A stretch of 64,000 bases of DNA from an uncultured Ruminococcus sp. (lineage in GTDB: Bacteria; Bacillota; Clostridia; Oscillospirales; Ruminococcaceae), in assembly GCA_947624295.1 (NCBI GenBank), contig CANQJV010000003.1, forward strand, positions 1 through 64,000. Direction: 5' to 3'. Positions 8,695 to 18,241 of this stretch are shown here, piece by piece; positions within the stretch are counted from its first letter, which is position 1; each line of letters begins with the position of its first letter. The position numbers and the translations under genes are program-made. The notes under the pieces were generated by a model. That model searched no databases, was not told where the DNA came from, and was given only the letters and a program-made list of their open reading frames with translations.

Positions 8695-11600
8695 TTAATA
8701 CTCATCGTAGTAAAGCACTCTGTAGTTGAATGCGCTTTCGCCGCCGCCTGCGCTTCCGCCTGCACCTGTCTCAGAATCTGTAACAAATAATACATTAAAG
8801 TTGTTAGGCGCATCTGCAAAACTTGAATTGATACAGCCAAGCAAGAAAGGATTATTTATTGTGTTTTCACGACCATTGTAGTAATATTTTTTGAAATGTT
8901 TCATAGCCTCCATTGGTTCACCGGCTGAAATCTTAAATGTAAGATCTGGTGAAATAATATTTGCAATAAATCCTTTGGATTCTGTAGACTTAAGTATTGA
9001 ATTTTGTCCTGCATAAATATTTATTTTTGGTTTTCCTAATTTTTCAAGAGCAACACCGTCAATACCCGAAGTATTATATGTCAGAACATTATTGTCTTCA
9101 TTTCCGTCATTCTTATTATCAACAAATGCTTTCAAATAAGATGTAGGTGCAATCCAACCTTGAGCAGCAAGAGTCATTCCACAATCTTTTTCAATGTAGA
9201 AGTTGACTGTACCACCCTGACTGTCATTTACGATAATTTTTGCCTGATTGTTCAGTGTAAGATTATTTACAATAACCAATATATCCCTTGATCCCGGATC
9301 AAATACAAGATAACCACAATGTGAACCATCTATTGTAAGATTATCAAGAATGCAGTCATTAGTAATTATTGCTCCGCCATTTGACTTAGAATTTGCAGTT
9401 CCAAATGTAAAATGATCTTCAGCTACTCCTTCAAGTACAGCATCTGCCAAATTATATGAACCGTCTTCTTTAATAGCATCAGCATATTTCTTTTGTGGAT
9501 GTGCTTTAAGAATATCTGTAACATTTCTAAAGACAAAGCTACTCTCATCAGCAGTACCGATTTTATTTTTCAAATTAGTATATCTGTTTGAAAGTTCCAA
9601 AGAAAGCTGACCATCTTTATACGGGTCTGCAACATCATTAAGAACATCTTCCATTGTTTTAACAATTTGTGTATCAGACTTATTAACGCCCGGAAGAGTT
9701 TTTTCTCCTATGATTACATCTCTTTCTGCGTATTCAGGATAAATTTCGCCAAAGCTTTCAACAGGGTATGTTACCAATGCACCCGGTGTAGCTTCGCTAA
9801 TAGAAACAATACTGCCTGTTTCTTTTGAATACCATACTGATTCGCTGTCTTTTGTATATCCGTCAGAAGGATTTAAATCAACATAAGCTGCCATTGTTTT
9901 GTCTAAGCCTTTATCAGAACCGTCCATATTTGGCACTGTTCTGAAATCTTCTACAATCTCATGAGTATTTTTGTCAACATAATATGAAGCCTTATCTGTA
10001 GGTTCTGACTTAGTAACATATTTTCCGGCAGTTTCGTCCCATACAGTTTTTACATAATAGTAATCAACAGAACCATCAACAGGATTAGCAGGACGTGTTT
10101 CACCATAACTATTATTATGCACTTCTGACTTAATGTAATCTGTTACATTATATTCAGATTGTGCTTTCCACTGACCTATATCTTTATAATCAAAAGGAAT
10201 ATCATCAGGATTAAAATCATCTATCCATTCATAATAACATCTTCCTGATACATTAGGTTGGCAAATTTCTTCACCAAAAAGACCTCTTTTGGGATTATTA
10301 TACTGATTGTATCCCGGTTCACCTTCTAATGGAACCTGAGCATCATATGCTAAATAATAACGCTGTTTGTTTTCAACTTTTTCTGCATTTGGATTTTCAG
10401 AAACATTATGAAGAATAGTAGGAACTTCAACATATTTTGATTCCTGAACAACTCCTTCATTAAGACCTTCTGCTATGCTTGCATCACAATAAATTTTGCT
10501 GTCTGTTCCTAAATTAAGCTTTGCACCGCTTTCTATTTTGAGCTTTCCGCCAACAACAAGATTGCCATTGATTTTAACACCGCTGCCTATTGTGCAATCA
10601 CCCTCAACACGAACATCGCCATCGATAGTAAATTGCGATAATTTAACATTTCCTTTTGAATAGATACTGCCTCTGTGCTGATTTTTTTCTGATGTAACTT
10701 TATTTATAACAGAACCCGCCCATGAATAAAGTGTAGTAACCTGAAGTGGTTTAATTATGCTTGTTTCATTCTCATTCATACAGAATAAATCTCCGTCTAT
10801 CAAAAGATCAGTAACTTCGCTTTCTTTATCACCAGCGATATTTGCAGTTGAAATACTTCCGCAGAAAATATTAAGTGGATATTTTGCTGTACCATCATTA
10901 GGATTGCCTAAATAAATTTTAGAACCTATAGATCTGATAGTTCCATCGACATAGATATAGGGCATTTCATTAAATTGAATTTCATCTTCAGGCATATTAT
11001 AAAAAACATATCTCAATTTGTCTACCTGAGTACCTGTAACAAAATCACCCCATACTGTAATACCTTCTGATTTTCCTGTAAAAATAATATCCTTCCATTC
11101 CTGAATATACATATTATTATTTATATACAAATCAGCTTCTGCATCAGCACCACCATCTTTACCAAGCCAAAAATATGTGTTTGCATCATCTTTGTTAAAT
11201 GGTGCAAAATGCCTATAGAGTGTTTCATCAATATAATCTCCGGAAGAATCTTTTCCCCAATTATTCGCATATTCAACATTTGTTCTGTATCTGTAATCAA
11301 ATTTTTCAGCATCTTCAAGTTTTGGAAGATTGATGTAAGTTCCACCATAAAGATTTGAACTACATGTAAGTTCAGCACCTGCCGTTGTAACGAATCCGGC
11401 ACCGCCGCCGGCATTTGATTTTATTGAAACCTCCGGAGGTTGTTTTACGATGTAAGCTGCTGTTGACGACTCAACGCCTGCCATATTTACTTGTGACAGG
11501 AACTCAACAATATCGCCGTCAATCCATTCTTTTTTCTCAGTATCATAGAATTTCTTTGTACCTACGTACTTAACTTGCACGGGCTTAATATGTCCGTATC

Positions 11601-11904
11601 TGCCCTCTGTTCCGTCGCCGAGCTGTACATTTACCTCAAAACCGCTTGAGCCTCCTACAGTATTAAGGTTAGAAACAGCGTTGCCGAAATCTGTATTTGC
11701 CTCCATTGCCTTTATAGCGGCATCAACAACGGTACGTGACGTTACATCTGTCTGCGCCGTTGAGTAGTTCACATGGGCTCTGTTATTGGCTGCTGTTGCG
11801 AGTGCGAGCGTACCAAACAGGAATATGATAAGCAGTGACATTACGCATACAACGGTAAGCAGAACCGAACCGCCTAATTTTCTTTTCTTTTCTCTTTTAA
11901 CCAT
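8695..11904 (-). CDS. Giant PilX-like pilus-associated protein with bactofilin/beta-helix-like central repeats (1069 aa)
   Basis: N-terminal GGSVLLTVVCVMSLLIIFLFGTLALA resembles PilX-type leaders; central GNVKLSQFTIDGDVRVEGDCTIGSGVKINGNLVVGGKLKIESGAKL repeats; in pil operon. Confidence 0.65.
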   Translation of the reverse strand: MVKREKKRKLGGSVLLTVVCVMSLLIIFLFGTLALATAANNRAHVNYSTAQTDVTSRTVVDAAIKAMEANTDFGNAVSNLNTVGGSSGFEVNVQLGDGTEGRYGHIKPVQVKYVGTKKFYDTEKKEWIDGDIVEFLSQVNMAGVESSTAAYIVKQPPEVSIKSNAGGGAGFVTTAGAELTCSSNLYGGTYINLPKLEDAEKFDYRYRTNVEYANNWGKDSSGDYIDETLYRHFAPFNKDDANTYFWLGKDGGADAEADLYINNNMYIQEWKDIIFTGKSEGITVWGDFVTGTQVDKLRYVFYNMPEDEIQFNEMPYIYVDGTIRSIGSKIYLGNPNDGTAKYPLNIFCGSISTANIAGDKESEVTDLLIDGDLFCMNENETSIIKPLQVTTLYSWAGSVINKVTSEKNQHRGSIYSKGNVKLSQFTIDGDVRVEGDCTIGSGVKINGNLVVGGKLKIESGAKLNLGTDSKIYCDASIAEGLNEGVVQESKYVEVPTILHNVSENPNAEKVENKQRYYLAYDAQVPLEGEPGYNQYNNPKRGLFGEEICQPNVSGRCYYEWIDDFNPDDIPFDYKDIGQWKAQSEYNVTDYIKSEVHNNSYGETRPANPVDGSVDYYYVKTVWDETAGKYVTKSEPTDKASYYVDKNTHEIVEDFRTVPNMDGSDKGLDKTMAAYVDLNPSDGYTKDSESVWYSKETGSIVSISEATPGALVTYPVESFGEIYPEYAERDVIIGEKTLPGVNKSDTQIVKTMEDVLNDVADPYKDGQLSLELSNRYTNLKNKIGTADESSFVFRNVTDILKAHPQKKYADAIKEDGSYNLADAVLEGVAEDHFTFGTANSKSNGGAIITNDCILDNLTIDGSHCGYLVFDPGSRDILVIVNNLTLNNQAKIIVNDSQGGTVNFYIEKDCGMTLAAQGWIAPTSYLKAFVDNKNDGNEDNNVLTYNTSGIDGVALEKLGKPKINIYAGQNSILKSTESKGFIANIISPDLTFKISAGEPMEAMKHFKKYYYNGRENTINNPFLLGCINSSFADAPNNFNVLFVTDSETGAGGSAGGGESAFNYRVLYYDEY

Positions 11905-11966
11905 AATTAACCGCCTTTCAAGTTATGCTTTTTCTTTCTTATATAACTATGCGAATGGCAAAATCT

Positions 11967-12722
11967 TTACTTCATTTCGAGGTCCGGCTGTGCGAGTTCA
12001 TAAACTGAGTAAATTGAAATAACGAACTGAGCAGTAGGAAGAGGTTTTTCTTCTTCATCTCCTTCGCCTGCCGAAGCAGTCTCTTCCTTCTCCTTGATTT
12101 CGAGATTTGAGAGTGAAACGCTGTTGATAATAATTGTTTCGTCCTGTTCTTCAATAGCTTTGAGATAATTCCAGATGTTTTCCTTATCCTCTGCCGTTAC
12201 TGAAATCGAATACTGCGCAACAAGCACTTCTTCCTGAGTTCTTGCGGAAATTGCAACGCTTTCAGCGGCGATTTCTGCATTTTCAGCAGTTTTTTCGCCA
12301 TTGAGGTCTGCTTGTGCGAGCTGGTCGGGAGCAAGGAAAGTAGGAGTGAAGTAGTAGTAGTTGAGAGTACCTGTACCGAGGTCATTAGTATTGAGGTTCA
12401 TAACCTTTACTTCGCAGTCCTCAGCGAAATGCTGCATATACTGGTCAACTTTTCTTGCATTCAGAATGTCATCGGGATTAACGAAAACTTCTGATAATTT
12501 GTTTGTATCATTGCACACATCGGTGATACTCTGTTTAAGAGGTTCAATTTCAGCGAGTTTGCTGTCAACCTCTGCTTTTTCGGTTTCGAGTTGTGCAAGT
12601 GTTTCCTTATTAGTTTTGATTTCCTCATTCTTTGGTTTGATGAGGAGGAAGAATCCGGCGATAAGAATAGCGAGAGCAAGCAGGATTCCAAGAATAACCA
12701 AATCTCTGTAATTAAGTTTCAT
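11967..12722 (-). CDS. pilO: PilO-like pilus assembly protein
   Basis: Single N-terminal TM, coiled coil (EEIKTNKETLAQLETEKAEVDSKLAEIEPL), position after pilMN. Confidence 0.75.
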   Translation of the reverse strand: MKLNYRDLVILGILLALAILIAGFFLLIKPKNEEIKTNKETLAQLETEKAEVDSKLAEIEPLKQSITDVCNDTNKLSEVFVNPDDILNARKVDQYMQHFAEDCEVKVMNLNTNDLGTGTLNYYYFTPTFLAPDQLAQADLNGEKTAENAEIAAESVAISARTQEEVLVAQYSISVTAEDKENIWNYLKAIEEQDETIIINSVSLSNLEIKEKEETASAGEGDEEEKPLPTAQFVISIYSVYELAQPDLEMK

Positions 12723-12736
12723 TTTTATCTACCTCC

Positions 12737-14422
12737 TTATTCTGCTTCAGCTTCTGTTTCGGTATCAGTTTCAGCACCTGTATCTGTTTCTGAATCTTCT
12801 GCCGGTTTATATGCGCTTTCCCTGCCGTTTATAGCGACTGTAACGCTGAATGTAGCTGTTTCGATTTCGTCGCCCTTAGATGTGGTACGATTACCGTCTG
12901 CATCTTCGCTTTCAACAGTTTCAGCTGTAATTGAAACGGTATAGCCTGTATATGTAGCAGTATGGTAATATCCCTTGTTGTCGCTGTAACCCTCATCAAT
13001 AAGGTGGTCGATGAAAATTGACGGTAATTTCTGTACTGCCTCTTCACTTCCGTCAGCAGTTACGGAGAAATTCATAGTGCCGTTAGCGTAAGACGGAACG
13101 GAGATATAGCAGTCTTCGAGTGAAAGCTCTTCAGCAGTTGCGTCAAGTACGGCTTGAATTGTATCGTACTTATCGCCGTCTATGACAGGTTGTGAGAAGA
13201 AAGCATCTCTTGCGTTTACTATTTTTGTATTATATGCATCAACGTTTGCTTTCGTTGCAAGAAGGTCCTCACGGTAATCGAGTTCCGGCTGTTTTGAATC
13301 GATATAAGATTGTGTATCTGAAATATCATTTTCAACACCGCTGTTTATCATATTCATTACGAGCCATGCACCGCCTGCGATAACTGCCGCACCGACAATG
13401 CATCCGAGCATTACAGCGAGACCTGCCTGACTGTTTGCGGAGCTGCTTGCTGCTCTTTTTACAGCTGTACCGAGTTCAGTTTCAAGGAGGTTGATTTTTT
13501 CGGTATCCTTGTTACGTTTGAACATGGCACCGATAGAGTTAGCGTAGAGTGAAAACTCAAGATTTTCGTGGCCGTGAATCTGCGGAGGAACGTTAATAAG
13601 GCTTACATTGAGTTCCATTTTTCCGAGTTCGTCCGTAAGTCTTACGTAATCGTGGGTATCGCCGTAGAGTACGATATTTTCAACGATTTCGCCTGTATTA
13701 CGGCTTCTCTGGAATTGGAGCATACGGAAGATATTTTCTGTTACAGCCTCGAAAACGTAATCAGGGGAGTTATTATAGTCAGCGGGGTCAATTGATGCGA
13801 AACGTGAGAATGAAAGCTGACTGTCTTCATAGAGGTTGAGTGAAATGAAATTATTGTCGATTTGTACAGCGAGGAGCGGCATTTTAGACTTAATTCTTGT
13901 ATCAGCAAGAAGAACTTTGGTGATACAGTTACAGCCGACCATAACTGATTTAAGGGAAATACCGAGGAGTTTGAAAACTTCCCTGTAGCTGTTTACGATT
14001 TCGTAAGGGCAAGCCGTAGCGAGTACTTTTACCATTGTTTCGCCTGCTTCGCCTTTTTCCTCAGCGTCGCCGACGATAGCGTATGTAATACTGAAAGAGT
14101 CATCAAGATTGAGAGCTGTCTGCATCTGTTGTTTTACGACTTTTGGCATATCCTGAATTTTAGCAGGTTTTGCGACAGTCAGTTCCTTGAATATTGTGAG
14201 GTTTGAGGACAAACTCACGATAGCCTCTTTATCGGGCATTTTGTTCTTTTTGAGGACACCGTTTATAAGTGTAGCGACGTTTGGAACATCTTTAACATGA
14301 CCGTTTACGATAAGTCCTTCTTCAACATTAAGGGTTGCGGCTGAACTGATTTTAATTTTGCCGTTGCCCTCAACACCTTTAACGATTCGTATATTTCTAT
14401 CTGTAATATCAAATGAAAGCAT
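12737..14422 (-). CDS. PilM-PilN fusion pilus assembly protein
   Basis: N-terminal actin-like PilM fold (MLSFDITDRNIRIVKG...), then TM (AVMLGCIVGAAVIAGGAWLV) and PilN-like coiled coil/ferredoxin-like region. Confidence 0.8.
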   Translation of the reverse strand: MLSFDITDRNIRIVKGVEGNGKIKISSAATLNVEEGLIVNGHVKDVPNVATLINGVLKKNKMPDKEAIVSLSSNLTIFKELTVAKPAKIQDMPKVVKQQMQTALNLDDSFSITYAIVGDAEEKGEAGETMVKVLATACPYEIVNSYREVFKLLGISLKSVMVGCNCITKVLLADTRIKSKMPLLAVQIDNNFISLNLYEDSQLSFSRFASIDPADYNNSPDYVFEAVTENIFRMLQFQRSRNTGEIVENIVLYGDTHDYVRLTDELGKMELNVSLINVPPQIHGHENLEFSLYANSIGAMFKRNKDTEKINLLETELGTAVKRAASSSANSQAGLAVMLGCIVGAAVIAGGAWLVMNMINSGVENDISDTQSYIDSKQPELDYREDLLATKANVDAYNTKIVNARDAFFSQPVIDGDKYDTIQAVLDATAEELSLEDCYISVPSYANGTMNFSVTADGSEEAVQKLPSIFIDHLIDEGYSDNKGYYHTATYTGYTVSITAETVESEDADGNRTTSKGDEIETATFSVTVAINGRESAYKPAEDSETDTGAETDTETEAEAE

Positions 14423-14446
14423 TTATTTTTTCCACCTTTCTTGCGA

Positions 14447-15646
14447 TTATTCGTCTTCCATGCCTTCCATAGCACCGTAGAGTGCGGGATAGATTCCGGC
14501 TACAACGAAACCGATGATAACGCCCATGAAGATAAGCATTACAGGTTCAACCATACTTACGAGACGTTTTACAGCGGCATCGGATTCTTCTTCATAGTAA
14601 TCAGAAGTTTTATCAAGGATTGAGTCAAGGGCACCTGCTTCTTCGCCTACGTAAATAACGGAGCAGAACATTGATTCAAATATTTCCGTTCTTGTGATAG
14701 CGGCTGAAAGAGGTTCACCTTGTTTTACTTCATCGACAACATCTTCAAACTTTTCATCAACGTACATATTACCTAAGACGGCAGATGCTTTCTGTAGGCA
14801 TTCAACCATAGGGATACCGCTTGAGTAGAGGTTTGAGAGAGTTCTTGAAAAACGTCCTGTATAGATTTTAGTCATAAGAGGACCTATTGACGGAGCTTTT
14901 ATAAGCATTCGGTCAAATTTAAGTCTCAGACTTGGCACTTTAAGCATATATCTTATACCGAAGAATATAGCTACAGCGAATATTATGAGGAGATACCATT
15001 TACCTATGATGAAGTCGGAAATTGCTTTCATCATTTTTGTAAGTGCCGGCATTGTTGAAGGGTCATCATACATATCTATGAAAGTAGGCATGATGAATGC
15101 GAAAAGGAAGATAACGATAACAACGCAGAGAACGGCAAGTATAATTGGGTAAATCATAGCGCTTTTTACGGTGTTTTTCAATTTGTTTTCATTTGCGTAG
15201 TGGTCAGACATTCTTGTCATGATTACGTCGAGAGAACCGCTTGATTCGCCGGCGTTGACCATAGAGATAAGGAAGTCGGGAAATGAACCCTTGTGCATTT
15301 CGAGAGTTGATGAAAAAGATTCACCTTTCTGAACGTTTTCGTAGATGTCCTGCCAGATAGCCTTAGCCTTTTCATTTTCCTGTTCTCTTGTCATGATGTC
15401 GATTGCCTTAACGAGTGTAAGACCTGAAGTAAGCATAGCACTCAGTTGACGGCAGCAGAAGGAGAGTTCATTTGTACTGAATTTGTAGATTGACCTTGAC
15501 TCACCGCCTGCTTCTTCTTTGTAGTCCTTGATAAAAAGACCACGTTCTTTCATTTTTTCGAGGAATTCCTGTTCACTCTCAGCATTGGCCTTGCCCTTGA
15601 CCTGTTTTCCACGAGCGTCCTGAGCAATATAGGAATAACTCTTCAT
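14447..15646 (-). CDS. pilC: Type IV pilus inner-membrane platform protein PilC/GspF
   Basis: Two T2SF domains, QLSAMLTSGLTLVKAI and YSSGIPMVECLQKAS repeats, SMVEPVMLIFMGVIIGFV. Confidence 0.93.
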   Translation of the reverse strand: MKSYSYIAQDARGKQVKGKANAESEQEFLEKMKERGLFIKDYKEEAGGESRSIYKFSTNELSFCCRQLSAMLTSGLTLVKAIDIMTREQENEKAKAIWQDIYENVQKGESFSSTLEMHKGSFPDFLISMVNAGESSGSLDVIMTRMSDHYANENKLKNTVKSAMIYPIILAVLCVVIVIFLFAFIMPTFIDMYDDPSTMPALTKMMKAISDFIIGKWYLLIIFAVAIFFGIRYMLKVPSLRLKFDRMLIKAPSIGPLMTKIYTGRFSRTLSNLYSSGIPMVECLQKASAVLGNMYVDEKFEDVVDEVKQGEPLSAAITRTEIFESMFCSVIYVGEEAGALDSILDKTSDYYEEESDAAVKRLVSMVEPVMLIFMGVIIGFVVAGIYPALYGAMEGMEDE

Positions 15647-15707
15647 AAAGAAACCACCTCCGTATTATTTTATTAAGCCGTACGTTCACACTGTCTTAAT
15701 AATAACA

Positions 15708-15736
15708 ATTATAACATATTAAAAGTCAATTTTCAA
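15708..15736 (-). promoter_or_regulatory. Promoter of pilC-pilMN-pilO operon
   Basis: TTGAAA-N17-TATAAT with TGT extended -10, 62 nt upstream of pilC. Confidence 0.7.
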
Positions 15737-15912
15737 TTGTATTTTTTGCATAAATAATCATATAATTTTTATTTATATTCACCAACTTTTATACTGATTG
15801 TAATATAATCGTCGAAAAAAGTCGGATTTTCTACAAAGAGACTATTAAGCGAGTATGAAATACTACAGCTTTTGGGTGCGTGTGGCAGACGCACAATTTT
15901 CTTTATACTATC

Positions 15913-15941
15913 ATTATATCACATATATATAAAATAAGCAA
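15913..15941 (-). promoter_or_regulatory. Second upstream promoter candidate
   Basis: TTGCTT-N17-TATAAT on minus strand preceding hairpin-rich non-coding segment. Confidence 0.5.
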
Positions 15942-16008
15942 GATATTTTTGAAAATTTTTTGAAATTATGAATTAAAACAATTGTATTAACTAAATAACA
16001 TATTATTA

Positions 16009-16042
16009 ACAGCGTACCCGTATAAAATCAGGGTACGCTGTA
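16009..16042 (-). terminator. Hairpin terminator
   Basis: CAGCGTACCC-N11-GGGTACGCTG perfect inverted repeat. Confidence 0.55.
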
Positions 16043-16048
16043 TATATT

Positions 16049-16262
16049 ACTCTCCGCTGTTGAAAAGTGTCCAAAGAATGCTGAACAGAAAATTCGTATG
16101 TCAAGGAAGAGGACGAAAGCATACTGTCGTATGGTGAGGTGACTCCCTTCAGTGAAGGGAGATGTCACGAAGTGACAGATGGTGTCGGACCCGATTAGGG
16201 GGATGACGCAGACAGACGGATTTTATGTCAGTATTACTGGATAGTTTGTAACAGCGGAGAGT
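16049..16262. repeat. MITE/REP-like palindromic element with 13-bp terminal inverted repeats
   Basis: ACTCTCCGCTGTT...AACAGCGGAGAGT termini; internal hairpins CTCCCTTC-AGT-GAAGGGAG and TGTCAC-GAA-GTGACA; no ORF. Confidence 0.55.
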
Positions 16263-16271
16263 ATAAATATA

Positions 16272-18098
16272 TTACACAAGGCGGATTTTGTAGTGTTTCA
16301 GCCAGCAGTCCAGCTGAATGAAGAAAGCTATTGTCTGAGGGAGGTTCATAAGCTGACCGTACCATTGAACGTGGTCTTTGTGAGTGAGAAGTTTTTCGAG
16401 TTCTTTTTTATTCACGAGTTCCGTCAGCGGTGTAGGTTGTGAGATTATTTCCCGTAATTTTTCAGATACAGCCTCAAGGAATGCGGGGTTATGAGTTTTC
16501 GGATAAGGGCTTTTCTTACGAGTGAGGACTTTTTCGGGTAACCAGTCTTTCATAGCCTCACGGAGCAGACCTTTTTCACGCCCCATATAATCTTTGTATT
16601 CCCATTTGACATTGTACATATATTCAGCGATTCTGTAATCGCAGAACGGCACACGAACTTCAAGACCGCTGTACATAGACATTCTGTCTTTCCTGTCAAG
16701 AAGATTCTGCATAAACCAGTCAAAATTAAGCTGTGTCATTTCACGCATTCTGTATTCAGTTTCATTGTCGGACGGGAGTTTTTCAGCGTAATCAGCTGTT
16801 TTCCTGTATGCACTGTAAACAAATTCCTCCGCATTGATTTTACCGGCATATTCGTCGCAAATGAAACGTTTGCGGTAAGAAGTACTTTGCGCCCACGGGA
16901 ATCCGTCCGTCATACGTATATCCTTATCACGATACCACGGATAACCGCCGAAAAGTTCGTCAGCACATTCGCCCGATAATGCAACTGTACCGTATTTTTT
17001 AATTTCACGGCAAAGAATAAGCATAGATGCATCGACATCAGCCATTGCAGGCAGACCTCTTGCGTACACGGCATCTTCGAGAGTGCTGACGAGTTCAGGC
17101 GTATCGATTACAGTCCAATGGTGATTGCTTTTGAGGTAATCAACCATACAATTGATATATTCAGGGTCACTGTTCGGCTGGAAATGGCTTTTGGTAAAAT
17201 ATTTTTCGTTATCCTGATAGTCGACTGAAAACGTGTGCAGGATTTTGTCTTGTTTTTTCAATTCAAAAGAGGCAACAGACGATATAAGGCTTGAATCAAG
17301 TCCGCCCGAAAGAAATGTACACACGGGAACGTCCGAAACAAGTTGACGGCGGATTGAATCAAGAACGAGTTCACGGGTATGTTCAACAGTCTGCTCAAAA
17401 GTTTCGTGCAGTTCATACGCATGAAGCCGCCAATATTGCCATAAATCAAGACCTTTTTCGCTGTAGAAACCGCAATAGCCTGATTTTACTTCTTCCACGC
17501 CTCTGATAACTCCACAGCCTGCCGTTCTTCCGGGAGCTAACAGCAACAGTTCAGCAACACCGTTTTCGTCTATTTCATGCGGAATATCGGGGTATTCGAG
17601 GAGCGCATTGAGTTCCGAGGCGAAAACAAGTTTATCTTTTAACTTACAGTAAAACAGGGGTTTTACGCCTATTCTGTCCCTTGCTAAAAATACCTTGTGT
17701 TTTTTCTCATCATAAATTGCAAATGCAAATATACCGTTAAAATAATTAACGCATTCCGCACCCCATTTTATATAGCTGTACAGAACAATTTCAGTATCTG
17801 ATTTTGTTTCAAGCGGAAACTCAGCCGAAAGAATCTCCCGTAATTCCTGCGTATTGTACAATTCGCCGTTGTATACGATAGTGTACCTGCATTCGCCTAT
17901 AGTAGCAGTCATAGGCTGTCTGCCACCTGATATATCGATTACAGCAAGACGTGTATGGACAAAGGCAACCTCTTGTGAAAGGAAAATGCCACGCTGGTCA
18001 GGACCACGCCGAAGAAGTGCTTTCTGCATAGCACTGCATGATGCTATTTCGCCACGCATATCCTCCTTGAAACTGATAATTCCTGCAATTCCGCACAT
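16272..18098 (-). CDS. asnB: Asparagine synthase (glutamine-hydrolysing)
   Basis: MCGIAGIISF N-terminal Cys nucleophile (start set here, RBS GGAGG), GATase II plus LSGGLDSSLI synthetase domain. Confidence 0.93.
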   Translation of the reverse strand: MCGIAGIISFKEDMRGEIASCSAMQKALLRRGPDQRGIFLSQEVAFVHTRLAVIDISGGRQPMTATIGECRYTIVYNGELYNTQELREILSAEFPLETKSDTEIVLYSYIKWGAECVNYFNGIFAFAIYDEKKHKVFLARDRIGVKPLFYCKLKDKLVFASELNALLEYPDIPHEIDENGVAELLLLAPGRTAGCGVIRGVEEVKSGYCGFYSEKGLDLWQYWRLHAYELHETFEQTVEHTRELVLDSIRRQLVSDVPVCTFLSGGLDSSLISSVASFELKKQDKILHTFSVDYQDNEKYFTKSHFQPNSDPEYINCMVDYLKSNHHWTVIDTPELVSTLEDAVYARGLPAMADVDASMLILCREIKKYGTVALSGECADELFGGYPWYRDKDIRMTDGFPWAQSTSYRKRFICDEYAGKINAEEFVYSAYRKTADYAEKLPSDNETEYRMREMTQLNFDWFMQNLLDRKDRMSMYSGLEVRVPFCDYRIAEYMYNVKWEYKDYMGREKGLLREAMKDWLPEKVLTRKKSPYPKTHNPAFLEAVSEKLREIISQPTPLTELVNKKELEKLLTHKDHVQWYGQLMNLPQTIAFFIQLDCWLKHYKIRLV

Positions 18099-18178
18099 AA
18101 AAAGACCTCCATTTTTTATTTTGTCACTATATTCATATGCGGAAATCAAAAGAATTGTTCATTCAAAGTAAAATTTTA

Positions 18179-18207
18179 TTGACAACAGTCGTATTAAATG
18201 GTAAAAT
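18179..18207 (+). promoter_or_regulatory. ymdB promoter
   Basis: TTGACA-N17-TAAAAT. Confidence 0.6.
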
Positions 18208-18241
18208 AAATATCATTAGTTATAAAGAAGGGTGATTATTT

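Noticed and set aside
223-15646. Incomplete type II secretion/T4P system lacking secretin and PilP/PilQ
   Set aside because: A Gram-positive cell envelope needs no outer-membrane secretin; the set is complete for a Gram-positive T4P, and PilT argues for pili rather than secretion.
15780-15905. c-di-GMP riboswitch upstream of pilus genes
   Set aside because: Expected because of pilus regulation in Clostridia, but I could not find type I or type II core motifs.
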